Below, one piece after another: positions 34,001 to 44,102 of a stretch of DNA of 64,000 nucleotides. Position 1 is the first letter of the stretch, and each line of letters starts with the position of its first letter. The position numbers and the translations under genes are program-made. The DNA is from Ambrosia x helenae. Taxonomy: Eukaryota; Streptophyta; Magnoliopsida; Asterales; Asteraceae. The stretch is from the NCBI GenBank assembly GCA_030844895.1, contig CM061231.1, positions 8,951,618 to 9,015,617 of the forward strand, written 5' to 3'. Below the pieces are notes generated by a model. It saw nothing but the letters and a program-made list of their open reading frames with translations, was not told the DNA's origin and searched no databases.

Positions 34001-35036
34001 ATATAAGCATCCTCTTCAAACCAGGAATGACCCGAACATTCTTCAAGGTCCAAATGGTTCCCAATGGAGTTTTATGGTCTATGTCTCCAATTCCTGTAAT
34101 GTCAAGACTCTGATTATTAGCTAAACGAACTTTACCAAAGTTACCTGTTCGCAGATTCTTCATCTTCTTCGTGCTAAAAGTAGCATGGAAAGACGCTCCT
34201 GAATCCATAATCCAGTCTTCAACAGAACTCTCAATACAGCAAATAAGAGCATCCTCTGAATCTGAGGATGTAGTAGCATTCACCTCCCTTTTCTCTCTCG
34301 CAGGTTCAGAACACTGACTTCTGAAATGCCCAAACTCCTTACAGTTCCAACACTGAACGTCTTTCCTTGGCTTTCCAGGTCTCGACTTGCTCCTGCGTTT
34401 TGACTTTGACCTACCCTTATTTCCTCCTCTGTTACTACTTCTCCCTCTTCCTTCAGTACTGAGCAACGAGCTTGATTCTCCATTGTTCCTTCTTCTGGAG
34501 TCCTCATTCAGTAACAAATCACGAACTCTTCCAAAACTGAGAGTCTCAACTGACCCAGTGACTGCTGTGATTGTGCCTGACCAGCTGTCAGGTAATGAGG
34601 ATAACAATAGACAAGCCTGCAATTCATCATCTATCTTAAAATTCACAGAAGACAAACGTGTCAAATGTGATTTAAATAAATTAATATGCTCAGTAACAGA
34701 ACTTCCCTCTTTCATACGAACATTGACTACCTCCCGAATCAGAAACACCTTGTTTGCAGGAGACGGCTTCTCATACATGTCGGATAAAGCTTCCATAATC
34801 CCACGTGCTGTGGTTTGTTCCAGAATGTTGTAAGCTACATTCATGGAGAGAGCAAGCCTAATCGTTGACTGTGCTTTCTTGTCAAGATTCGTCCATTCTT
34901 TCGTTATGGTCGCAGGGGGAGGGTCTAGTGCAGCATCTAACTCCTTCTGTATAAGCAAATCCTTGATTTGCATCTTCCACCAACCAAAATTCTTCCCATC
35001 AAACTTTTCTACCTTGACTTTTCCTTCTTCAGACAT
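31089..35036 (-). pseudogene. Gag-Pol polyprotein of the inner copia element, two nonsense codons
   Basis: One frame from ATG 35036 to the end near 31089. Gag has a CCHC knuckle CWNCKEFGHFRSQC at residues 229-242, followed by protease WIMDSGASFHAT, pre-integrase LWHQRLGHMSEKG, integrase with HSDVYGP, SDNGGEY and PQQNGVAERMN, RT with YVDDMLIAG, and RNase H with STTEAEYMAI and IGIRYHFVRG. TAA codons interrupt at 33189-33191 (end of integrase, after LGFKLP) and 32181-32183 (RT, after KKSLYGLK, where a glutamine codon is usual). No frameshift was seen. The family normally makes one ~1300-residue polyprotein, and the length fits that if the stops are ignored. Confidence 0.9.
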
Positions 35037-35604
35037 TATCCCTTGTCTAAAAAAAATCTAGAAACTAGCCAAAAAATAATAATACCAACTTCTTAACCAA
35101 CAATAAACTTCCAACAAAAAAAAAGTTTGACCAACTTCTTTTATAACTTCTCCACTAACAAAACAAATAACCAAAATGTCTGACCTCGTTTACCACAATA
35201 GTCACAAAGGATTATTATATGTTTTGATACTTCAAGAAAACAAAGCAAAAGAATTGCTTTCTGTTTCCTTTTCTTTGTAGAGATCCACGCAAGAATACAA
35301 AAAAGGCAACAACTCTTTTATGTCTTCTTTTTTCTCTTAGCTTCAAAGATTGATCGCTGGACCTAGCGGTTAGAGAAGAGGCTGAATGGAGTTGGACAGA
35401 ACACCAGTTCGTCTTGGTTGGTTGGCGGCGCAAGGTGGTAGGGTTCAATCAGAACACTAGCCGAGAGGAGTCGCGAGGCTGAGGAGATGACTGACGGCAG
35501 AGGTGAGGGTGGATGACCGGAACCCTAGATCTGGGATGCACGGTCGGAGGCGGGTGACGGAGGCGGGTGTCGGTTCAGGTATGTTCTTCTTCGATCTAGA
35601 GCCT

Positions 35605-35618
35605 GAGCTCTGATACCA
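35605..35618 (-). promoter_or_regulatory. Primer binding site of the inner copia element
   Basis: The minus strand reads TGGTATCAGAGCTC two bases from the LTR end, matching initiator tRNA-Met. Confidence 0.85.
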
Positions 35619-35620
35619 GT

Positions 35621-35866
35621 TGTTAGGATCGTAGAACACACACACACGAACACAAGTATTTACGTGGTTCGGTCTAAACTGACCTACGTCCACGGGGGCA
35701 ACTGGGGTATTGTTTTATTGAGTGATACAAAAAGCTACAAGTACAAGAGAGTATTTATAGGCCTAAATTAGGGTTAAAACCCTATGCTAATCTTGCTCAA
35801 CAAGTTAATCATACTGGGCTTCAAACGACTGGGCCTATAAGTGGGCTGAAGGCAACATCTCCAACA
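35621..35866 (-). repeat. 5' LTR of the inner copia element (246 bp)
   Basis: Right copy; ends CTCCAACA at 35866, followed by the AGAAT target duplication. Confidence 0.92.
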
Positions 35867-35871
35867 AGAAT

Positions 35872-36507
35872 CTGGTAGACATAACTGGGTACCAAAGACT
35901 TGTAGGTAAATTGATTTACCTATCTCATACTCGTCCTGACATAGCATATTCTGTACATGTATTGAGTCAATACATGCATAAGCCTACAAAGGCTCATTTT
36001 CAGATTGCTATGAGAGTTTTGAGATACTTAAAAGGGTCCCCAGGAAGTGGCATTAGCTTTAAGAAAAGTAATAACTTTGACTTAAAAGCCTATGCTGATT
36101 CTGACTGGGCAAAGTGTTTGGTAACTAGAAGGTCTGTAACAGGTTTTTGTATATTTCTAGGAGATAACTTGATAACTTGGAAAAGTAAAAAGCAGTCGAC
36201 AATATCACGTTCTACAGCAGAAGCTGAGTATCGTGCAATGTGTACTGCAACATGTGAGATTCTTTGGTCAATTAATCTGCTTAATGAGTTACATATTCAG
36301 GTGTCTGTTCCTGTGTCATTATTTTGTGATAACACTGCTGCAGTTTTGATTGCTACTAATCCTGTGTTGCATGAGAAAACCAAACATTTCGAGATTGATC
36401 TTTTCTTCTTAAGAGAAAAGGTATCAAAGGGTGTGGTTAAACCACAAGGAATAAAATCTGAACATCAAATAGCTGATGTTTTTACCAAAGGTTTGTTGGT
36501 AACTTAA
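35872..36507 (+). pseudogene. Copia RT end and RNase H, outer element, second half
   Basis: Continues the interrupted outer Pol: YLSHTRPDIAYSV, AYADSDWAKC, STAEAEYRAM, FCDNTAAV, HFEIDLFFLREK and HQIADVFTKG, with the RNase H acidic residues present. Ends at TAA 36505-36507. It joins the first half after AGAAT. Confidence 0.87.
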
Positions 36508-36568
36508 CATAATGTCAGCTGCAAATGGCTTAAACTGGTAAATCTGTTTGGGAATAAAAGTGAGGGGG

Positions 36569-37169
36569 TGTTAAAATATATAGATATATATATTTTTTTA
36601 TATATTCTTCACTTTTATATGCTTATACACTTACACACTTTATTTGGTTTGCATGTTAATGATGAGTACAAGTTCAAGGTGTGTTCCAGTCTTTCAAGTG
36701 TACGAGTCCAGAGTCCAGATATTGTTCGTGTAGATAAGCCTGTGATAGAAGCCCATGAAGAATTCTTGTGTATCTGGCCCAGTTCATTATGGCCCAAGCC
36801 TGGTATAAATGCCACGATGGCAATCCGGGTGAAACAAACACAAATGTGTTTCACCCGTTGATCATTTGTACTTGTGTTAATCTCAGCCGTTTATTCTGTC
36901 TCGAAGAATGAGTAGAGAGGGAGTTATAAATAGCTTGTGTTTTCAGTCTCTCTCTTAGATCAGATCATTTGTTCACTTTTCGATTACTTTTACTCGTTCA
37001 CTCTCTCTTTCACCTAGGGTTACATAATCAAATTAGGTTAGATTTTTGGGTGTAATTGCAGATCGTCTATTGATGATCTGCTGGGTTGGTTTAGAGAAAG
37101 TTTGAGAGGTCTTTTGTGTAATCGTTGATTGGTTTCTTTGTATTAGTTTTTTGATCTTAATAATAATCA
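36569..37169 (+). repeat. 3' LTR of the outer copia element (end approximate)
   Basis: It begins TGTTAAAATATATAG directly after the polypurine tract AAAGTGAGGGGG (36557-36568). A TATA box TTATAAATAG lies near 36920-36929. The 3' limit is uncertain because no second LTR is in the window. Confidence 0.7.
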
Positions 37170-38090
37170 TTAAGTGAATATACCATAAATTTGACAACTT
37201 GTAAGGTGGACCTGCTTGAGCGGAACTGTTTTGACATCTTACCCCACTTGTCTCATAGCCCTTGCTCGCATACGTAGCTGTAGGGGGGTAGTATTCAATT
37301 TTTCTACGTAGCCGCTTAATTGGGCAAGTGAATTGCTCAAGCCTACTAACTGTGGTGGCAATTTGACCCATTCGTTTATGAATGGGTTAATTTTGGATAC
37401 GATTCAATACAAACGGTCAAGTGAGCCAAATCATTTGGCGAAAATTAACGTCATAAAACATGGTCCCAGACATGAATGTTGGAAGTCTTTTAAACTGTAT
37501 ATTTAGTATCTAAAATGTTAATTACTATAAAAGTTTTGTTGTCATTATGGGTTGCAGGTTCTTCCTTCAAGAAGTCACCCTCACATTGAGAGGCACTAAA
37601 CTATAAGAAGGCAATAAACCCGGTGAGTGTATCAGACTTATACAAATTGCTCAATGGTATGTTGGCTAGTATTTCTTTAAAGTAATTATTAGGGTCTGAG
37701 AGTGAGGTATGCTAATCTACACTATAAAATCATGATCAGCATGTGCAATAGAATCATCAATAATAGACGCCGAAGAATGAAATTGATACATAATATCTCT
37801 AACAATCTCTGCAACAATATCTATACAATGACCATGATACCCCTGTATACACATAATTAACTAAAATGCCCAATATGCCCTGCAAGCGACTGTGGGACGG
37901 TAACGTGAAGCTTGGACCTAAGAGTGTCAAAACAGGTTGATGATAACCATTTGGTCAAAATGAGTGGATGAGTCTGGTCCAGATAAACCAGTTGTAGGTT
38001 CTGCATGTGATTGGGGGAGTGTAACAACCAGCATCAATTGAATCTGGGATTGCGTTAGGTTGCGGTTTGTGTGAGTCGGATTGAGGGAAG
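37170..38090. other. Intergenic region, nothing identified
   Basis: AT-rich with short GC patches. No gene or clear transposon end recognised. Confidence 0.5.
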
Positions 38091-38129
38091 TGTTCTATAC
38101 ATGAAACTGACAGTTTCATGTATAGAACA
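38091..38129. repeat. 39-bp perfect palindrome with a one-base centre
   Basis: The arm TGTTCTATACATGAAACTG (38091-38109) is followed by one A and then its exact complement (38111-38129). Confidence 0.95.
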
Positions 38130-38675
38130 TGGAAATTACAATCATATTTGAATTCAATCTAGTATGTATACATACGTATGCAAGTGTGTAAAGATTTATA
38201 GTGTAAAAATGTATGTGAAGTCTCTACTGAGTATTGAATTGAATTTGTTAATATTGGAATTCACAATTTGAGGTTAAATGGTCCTATGTCTAAAGTCAAC
38301 ATAAAGTCAAAGACGATAAAATCATAATTAGTAAGATCTCATAGTTACATTGGGCTACAATGATATGTTTTTAGTATTGTTTCAACTAAACTTATTAAAA
38401 AACATATTGGATAGTGAATAAGTTAGACCAAATAAAAGTACCTATTCTAAACATATTGGAATTTGGATGTGAGGTTAAATGAGTTTCTCAATAACATTTT
38501 TCCCATTTGACTTAAATTTGTTAATTGTTAAAATAATTATTTATAATTTTTGTAACACATAAATATACAATCAATAACGTTTGTTAAATATAGCTATTCT
38601 AAATTTTGAGTAACATTAGTGTATAATCAATTGTATTGAGATTCCAATAACGTGAAATAATGAGAGGGTTATTAA
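38130..38675. other. Intergenic AT-rich DNA
   Basis: No gene seen between the palindrome and the MITE. Confidence 0.5.
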
Positions 38676-39036
38676 GAGGGTGTTTGGAATTGAGTTACAA
38701 AACATCTTATTGACTTATTGGCTTCTTACAAAAATCAATAAGTTAATAAGTTGTTTGTGTAAACTAAAAGCACTTTTAGTTTGTTTTTTCAATAAAGGTG
38801 AAAAAACTATTTTCAAAAAGTCAGAAATCCTGGCTTTTGGCTTTTGGCTTTTGGTTATTTTACACTAATAACTAATAAACTAAACCAAACACTTTTTAAA
38901 AAACTTATTAACTTTTTTCACCACAAAAGCTAATTTAAACACTTTTTTATAAACTTTTTTTCAAAAATTTATAAGTTAATAGGCACTTCTGACCAAAAGC
39001 ATTTTTAAAGTTAAATAAGCAATCCCAAACACCCTC
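38676..39036. mobile_element. Tourist-like MITE (PIF/Harbinger type), 361 bp
   Basis: Terminal inverted repeats GAGGGTGTTTGGAATTG and CAATCCCAAACACCCTC, flanked by TAA on both sides (38673-38675 and 39037-39039). A three-base TWA duplication and GGTGTTTGG ends are typical of PIF/Harbinger MITEs. Non-coding and AT-rich inside. Confidence 0.82.
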
Positions 39037-39350
39037 TAAGTGCAATCAAATAAACTACATTGTTTAAAGAAAATACATTCCCGCGACAATAAACCTTGAA
39101 TTTGGGTAACCATCGATTTTTCCATACGACCCATTGGCCTCTATGTTATGTTATTACGTCGACATATTACTCGACTAGTGATATTCCTATATATTAATTA
39201 CCTTGAGATTGATTAGAATAAACAAAATTTAATAAAGTATAGCGTAAAAGCATGCCAACTCAAGTATGTTACGGTTAAACATCGCAAGATGATGTTTCCT
39301 CATCTAGATGAGCAATTTCATCGTTATGTTAGCTCTTATTTCACAGAAGC
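39037..39350. other. Intergenic DNA
   Basis: No gene or repeat end recognised. Confidence 0.5.
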
Positions 39351-39358
39351 AAAGTATA

Positions 39359-40102
39359 TAGGGCTGTAAACGAACTGAACTTTCAGCGAACAGTTCATGA
39401 ACTGTTCGGCGGGAAGTTCGTTCGTTTAATAAATGAACGAACACGAATAAAAATTTATGTTTGTTTATTAAACGAACGGACATGAACAGAGGTCGCGTTT
39501 GTTCGTTTATGTTCGTGAACGTTCGGTAACATGTTTGTTTATGTTCGTTTGTGTTCAATAGTTTATTGAGGTTTTTAATTTTTATACTTTTTTTATAATC
39601 TTTTATTTTTATTTATTTTACCCAACAACTAATATATATGAGGTAAATATATGACTATATAAGATAAATAAACCTACTTTTTGTATCCAAGTTCATTATG
39701 TGTTTTCACGTTCCAGCATTGATATCATCCACCTCCAACGCCCTTCTTTAGTACTAAGTATGTTTGGATAATTAGGTTATATTTTAGGTGGATCTAGCTA
39801 ATGTCATAATATATGTGAATTCGATGTTATTCAAAAGTTAATATATGTCCGTTTGTGTTTGTTTCCGTTCATAAACACTTCTTTGTACTTGTTTGTGTTT
39901 ATTAATGTTCGTTTGTGTCCGTGTGCATTCATGAACAAAATTAACAAACGAACACGAACATGAGTGTTTTCTTAACAAACGAACACGAACATAAAATCTC
40001 GTTCGGTAAGTGTTCATGAACTGTTCGTGAACACATAATTTTCTTAACAAACGAACACGAACAAGGCCTTATTCTTGTTCGTTCGGTTCGTTTGCAGCCC
40101 TA
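39359..40102. mobile_element. hAT-type non-autonomous element, 744 bp
   Basis: Ends TAGGGCTGTAAACGAAC and GTTCGTTTGCAGCCCTA are inverted copies. The 8-bp target duplication AAAGTATA (39351-39358 and 40103-40110) is perfect, as expected for hAT. The ends are packed with GTTCGTTT/AAACGAAC words that could fold back. No transposase. Confidence 0.88.
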
Positions 40103-40345
40103 AAAGTATACATAAATCCTCAGGATTTATACACTTGTTTTTTTAGCAAAACACCTTATAATATTAAAGGTTGGTTTTTTAAATGATGTTTATTCACGTT
40201 CAGTTGTATGTTTTTTCATCGCACCTTGTTGTCACGTTGCACCTCATTGTTATTTTGTTTAGCTAATGTGAAATATATTTTTAGGTTTTCAATATTCCAA
40301 TGATAAATTGTACAATTATTTTATCATTTTTGGAGTTAATTTAGC

Positions 40346-40986
40346 TAGGGTTTTCATGGTCCAGTTTGGGCGGTTTTTGGGTCAAACCATGATCTAAACC
40401 GTTACGGTTTATGAATATCGAAAACCGAAACCAAACCGTTGGAAATTAATACCGAATCAAACCGAACCGTTAAAAACGGTTTGGTTCCGGTTTGGTTTCA
40501 CGGTTTAGACTTTATAGAGCTCTCCTATAAAAAATACATATAACATATCTTTTCATATATGTTAACACTCTTATTTGGTTCAAGAACTTATTTTCACATA
40601 ACTTATATTTATTTTAGTACCCTATATGTTTCAAATAACAAATATATATAACTGAGATGAAACAGATCGCCACATCTTTTCGATTTGGAAATCATTTGCA
40701 TTACAATTTTAGCCTTGGTTGTATTTTTATTAAACATAGCATAAACTACAACATACATATAGTTAAATATATATATATATATAACATGAAATATTTGAAA
40801 ACAAATAAAATATACATAAACCTTACGATCCGGTCCGGTTTTATATGGTCGGTTTTAGGTATAAACCGCAAACCAAACCATTCACTACGGTTTGCAATTT
40901 TTGAAACCAACCGACCGGAAATTTAAATAAAAGACTGCCCAATTTAGGCGGTTTCACGGTTTCGAACCAAACTATAAACACCCCTA
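40346..40986. mobile_element. Probable hAT-type MITE, 641 bp
   Basis: Starts TAGGGTTTTCATGG and ends AAACACCCCTA; the CGGTTT/AAACCG words of each end are inverted relative to each other. The flanking 8-mers AATTTAGC and TATCTAGC match at 6 of 8, so the duplication is decayed. No protein. Confidence 0.6.
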
Positions 40987-41300
40987 TATCTAGCCTAAAT
41001 GGAAAACTTGGTTCCAGACCCGACCGGAAACCGGTTCCTACCAACCCGACCTACGGGTACAAACCAGTTCCAAACTAAGGCTAGGAAAAGAAACCGATCT
41101 GAAACCGGTGCCATCTCTACCCGTTCAAAACCTGAGTAGGAACCCAAAAAAACATGGTCAAAAACCCAAACGTACCCGTAACCAGTTTCTACCCTACCTG
41201 GTTATCGACTTTTGTTTACCAAATCCGGACCCGGACCCAACCCGGTTCCGGGTTTAAATAAACACGGTTTGTGCATCTCTAAACTCTAGCCTACATAGTA
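40987..41300. repeat. Remnant of another CCGGTT-rich MITE
   Basis: ACCCGACC, AACCGGTTCC and CCCGGTTCCGGG words and an end ACGGTTTGTGCATCTCTA resemble other hAT-like plant MITEs. The left end appears to be lost. Confidence 0.4.
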
Positions 41301-41465
41301 GAAGCCCACCAATGTAGCACCAGCCCAGAACTTGTGGATTTTGTATACGGTGTCGTTTTGCTTCTAATTAATAAAATCAACAGACCTTAATCAAACATTC
41401 AGCAAAAGATAATCGTTCCCTTTCCTCTATTGTTAACTCATACCATCAGCAAAATAAAAATAAAA

Positions 41466-42534
41466 ATGTCAGACAACATACCTTTCGAAATCCAATCTGA
41501 AATCATCAAAAGACTTCCTGTCAAATCCTTGATTCAGTTCCGGTCAGTATCCAAAACATGGAAGTCTCTGATCGATAGCTCTCGTTTTATTAAGCATTAT
41601 AGCAGCCAACAGCAACATCTACTTATAAAGTATTATAATAAACATGAGGAAAAATACGTTTCAGTTGTTGATGATCATACATTCCCTCAAAAGAAACGTT
41701 CCGTGACTGTTCCCCCATTAGTTGCCATGCTTAAATTACACGACATAATCGGCTGCTCTCACGGCTGTTGTTTGGAATCCTTCGATTAGAAAAGCGGTTG
41801 ATGTTGTTGTGCCCAATGTGGGAAGTAAGAAGATATATGAAACCGTTTTAGGTTTTGGGTTTGTCGCGAGACTATTGACCCTAAGATTATCAAGATTACA
41901 CAGATTCTTAAGGAGTCGGACTTGGGAAGGATAAGTTGCATTCCTTGGCAAGTTGAGGTGTTTGCATTAAGCACAGGGACTTGGAGACATCCTTATAACA
42001 ATAACGAATAACCTCCCTCGTAAATCTATTAGATTGTCTTTACAACAAGTAGTTGTGGATGGATTTCTTTATTGGCTTGCCTTTGATAGGATTAGTATGG
42101 ATGGTGGTTTTACGCGTCGTAATCTGATTATTTCATTTGATTTGACAAGTGAAGAATTTGGAGAAGTGAACCTCCCAGATCGTGCACGACACTGCGATAT
42201 TTGGTGTTTGTCTATTTTTTAGCTAAGAGAGTCTCTTGTTTTGCTTCATTATAGTGATGTATGGATGATGGAGGATGTTGTTTCTAAATCTTTTACAAAG
42301 CTATTCTCTGACTGTATTCTTGTGCCGAATACACGTGTTAGGGGATTTAGAAGGAGTGGTGAACTTATAGTTGATGACGGAGATGGTCACCCGCCTTTCA
42401 AACTTGTTGTTTATGAGCCTTACTCAAAACCCATCGGTGATGTTGGGGTTGATCGATCACATTTTCCATTTTGTGTGCATCCCTATGTGGAAACACTACT
42501 TCTGCTTGATCAGCCAAAATCTTACGCCTTATGA
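41466..42534 (+). pseudogene. F-box protein with FBA-type C-terminus, broken
   Basis: The start MSDNIPFEIQSEIIKRLPV at 41466 is a standard F-box (residues about 5-41, with KSLIQFRSVSKTWKSLI), which would dock on SKP1 in an SCF ubiquitin ligase. The plant FBA-like C-terminus follows in pieces: AVVWNPSIRKAV, SCIPWQVEVFALSTGTW, VVDGFLYWLAFDR, LIISFDLTSEEFGEV, and LLLDQPKSYAL at the end. The frame is lost near 41763 (after GCSHG, where a segment also seems deleted) and again near 41862. Further stops are at about 42009-42011 and 42220-42222. At least four lesions make a functional product unlikely. An upstream alternative ATG (41430) is less F-box-like. Confidence 0.82.
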
Positions 42535-44008
42535 TGAAATGGAGACTCTGTGACCTCTGAGCTCATTTCTCTCCTGAATTGAATTTCAGGTACTGATTTA
42601 ACTGCAAGTCTTTTGTTCTATTATCATTATGCCTTTGTAATCGTTCAGAACTCATTTGTCTCCTGAATTGAATTCTCGTTAACTGAATCAATGAAGCAGT
42701 AGATCCGTTTTACAAATAAGTTGCATATTTGCCATGTCTCATTACAAAACTTTGGAACTGTTTAATTATTTTAAACCTAGTTTATTAGGTGGTTAAACCA
42801 ACCGTCGGATTGTTTATCTAATAACCTGTTTCCATGTCAGGTCTAGTATATGTATGTATACAGAATATTAGTGTTACACAAATACTTGCAGCGATTGGTA
42901 GCATTGTTAACAGTAGACAAAGCCTAAACTCGCAGGCTTGCAGCCCATGTCAAAAAAGAAGATTACATTCTGTTCTGTCCCAGAACCGGTTTTTGACCGG
43001 CCTAAATTTAGTTTACATTTCTTAGACAATTGTCAATCACAACATGTAATGTCGTTTCTAAATCTAGAGGTCCCAATCGTCAGACTTCTACTGTTCTACA
43101 TTATATATATTGCCAACGATACAGGTTTGAGCAGTGTACCCTTCATTATGATCATCAGCATTCAAACATTCAAAATCGCATATTCAGTCTTCAATTTAAG
43201 CTCAACTCTTGATTGTATGATAACCTGTTTTCGACTCTGCTGTCTACTTAATTTTCTAGTAATCTGTTTTGTATATATTCTGATGCATGTATATGTATGT
43301 GATATAGAATATTAGGATGTTACTGAAATATTTGCAGCCCCATCGGTAGACGGTAGCATTGCTAAGTGTTAACAATAGCCAAAGGTTCACAAAAGAAGAC
43401 TACAATTGGTTCTGGCCAGAACTAGTTCTCGACCGACCTGCTTAAACCATACCCGCCTCTCCTTGAACAGTTAAACAGTATGGCTCTCAGCTGTGTTCGT
43501 ACCAGTGAACAGTTTCAGTTAGTTCTAAACGGGTTTTATCCGTTTACGACCTGTTTTAATTTAACCCCCCAAGTCTGGTTGTATCAAATGCTTTTATAGT
43601 TTTGCCAGAAGATGAAACTGAAGTTTGTCTTGTTCTGTCTTAAAAATCTGAATAGCTTCTTTTTTAAGCGCCCATGTTAGTTACGGTTTTCTAGAATAGA
43701 CGGTTGTACCTACCGGTTGCTTGTTAGCAGATTGGACCAACAGGTCAGGCAAGGTTTTTTAAAATAGCGAGTTAAGCTAAAACTAAACACCTAGTGTGAT
43801 TTCACACGTTGCAGCGGAAATTTAGTTGTTGGGTTAACATTACCCTGGAGATATTTTGTCGGTATGGGTTTGGTGGGGATTTGTTTAGTCGTTTGAGTTA
43901 ACGCCCAGGCCTCAATAGTATAGTTACAAAAAGCAGCTGTTTTTACAGCAAAAACACATAATGTTCACAATGTTCTTCCTTTGTCCAAAGGTAGCCTTCC
44001 TTCAGTTC

Positions 44009-44012
<4 letters not shown>
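42535..44012. other. Region 3' of the F-box pseudogene with diverged tandem duplications
   Basis: About 42825-43030 and 43220-43445 are diverged copies of each other (AACCTGTTT, GTATATGTATGT, AGAATATTAG, TTGCAGC, GGTAGCATTG and AAGAAGA.TACA blocks in the same order). A shorter pair lies at about 42558-42600 and 42640-42690 (CTCCTGAATTGAATT). No gene recognised. Confidence 0.6.

Positions 44013-44052
<40 letters not shown>
44013..44052 (-). other. Poly(A) tail of the LINE (40 T on the plus strand)
   Basis: Uninterrupted homopolymer beside the 3' end of the element, consistent with recent target-primed reverse transcription. Its exact length may be affected by sequencing. Confidence 0.85.
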
Positions 44053-44057
<5 letters not shown>

Positions 44058-44102
44058 AAGTTAGTTAATATTTATTTCTCATTCAATCCAAGAGAACGAA
44101 AA

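Larger units (their letters stand above)
30731..35866 (-). mobile_element. Inner Ty1/copia retrotransposon, complete, 5136 bp
   Basis: LTRs 30731-30975 and 35621-35866 start TGTTAGGATC and end CTCCAACA. They differ by one substitution and one G-run indel, so the insertion is young. Target duplication AGAAT at 30726-30730 and 35867-35871 is perfect. The primer site next to the right LTR and the purine tract next to the left LTR put the element on the minus strand. A single gag-pol frame covers the interior except for two stop codons. The Gag-Pol resembles the Tnt1-type copia group. Confidence 0.93.
30090..37169 (+). mobile_element. Outer Ty1/copia element, 5'-truncated, interrupted by an inner copia element
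   Basis: What remains is the RT from near its start, RNase H, polypurine tract and a 3' LTR. The coding region is split by the complete element at 30731-35866; the two halves join at AGAAT. The 5' LTR, gag, protease and integrase are missing. The 3' limit of the LTR is a guess from the last CA near 37169. Confidence 0.78.
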
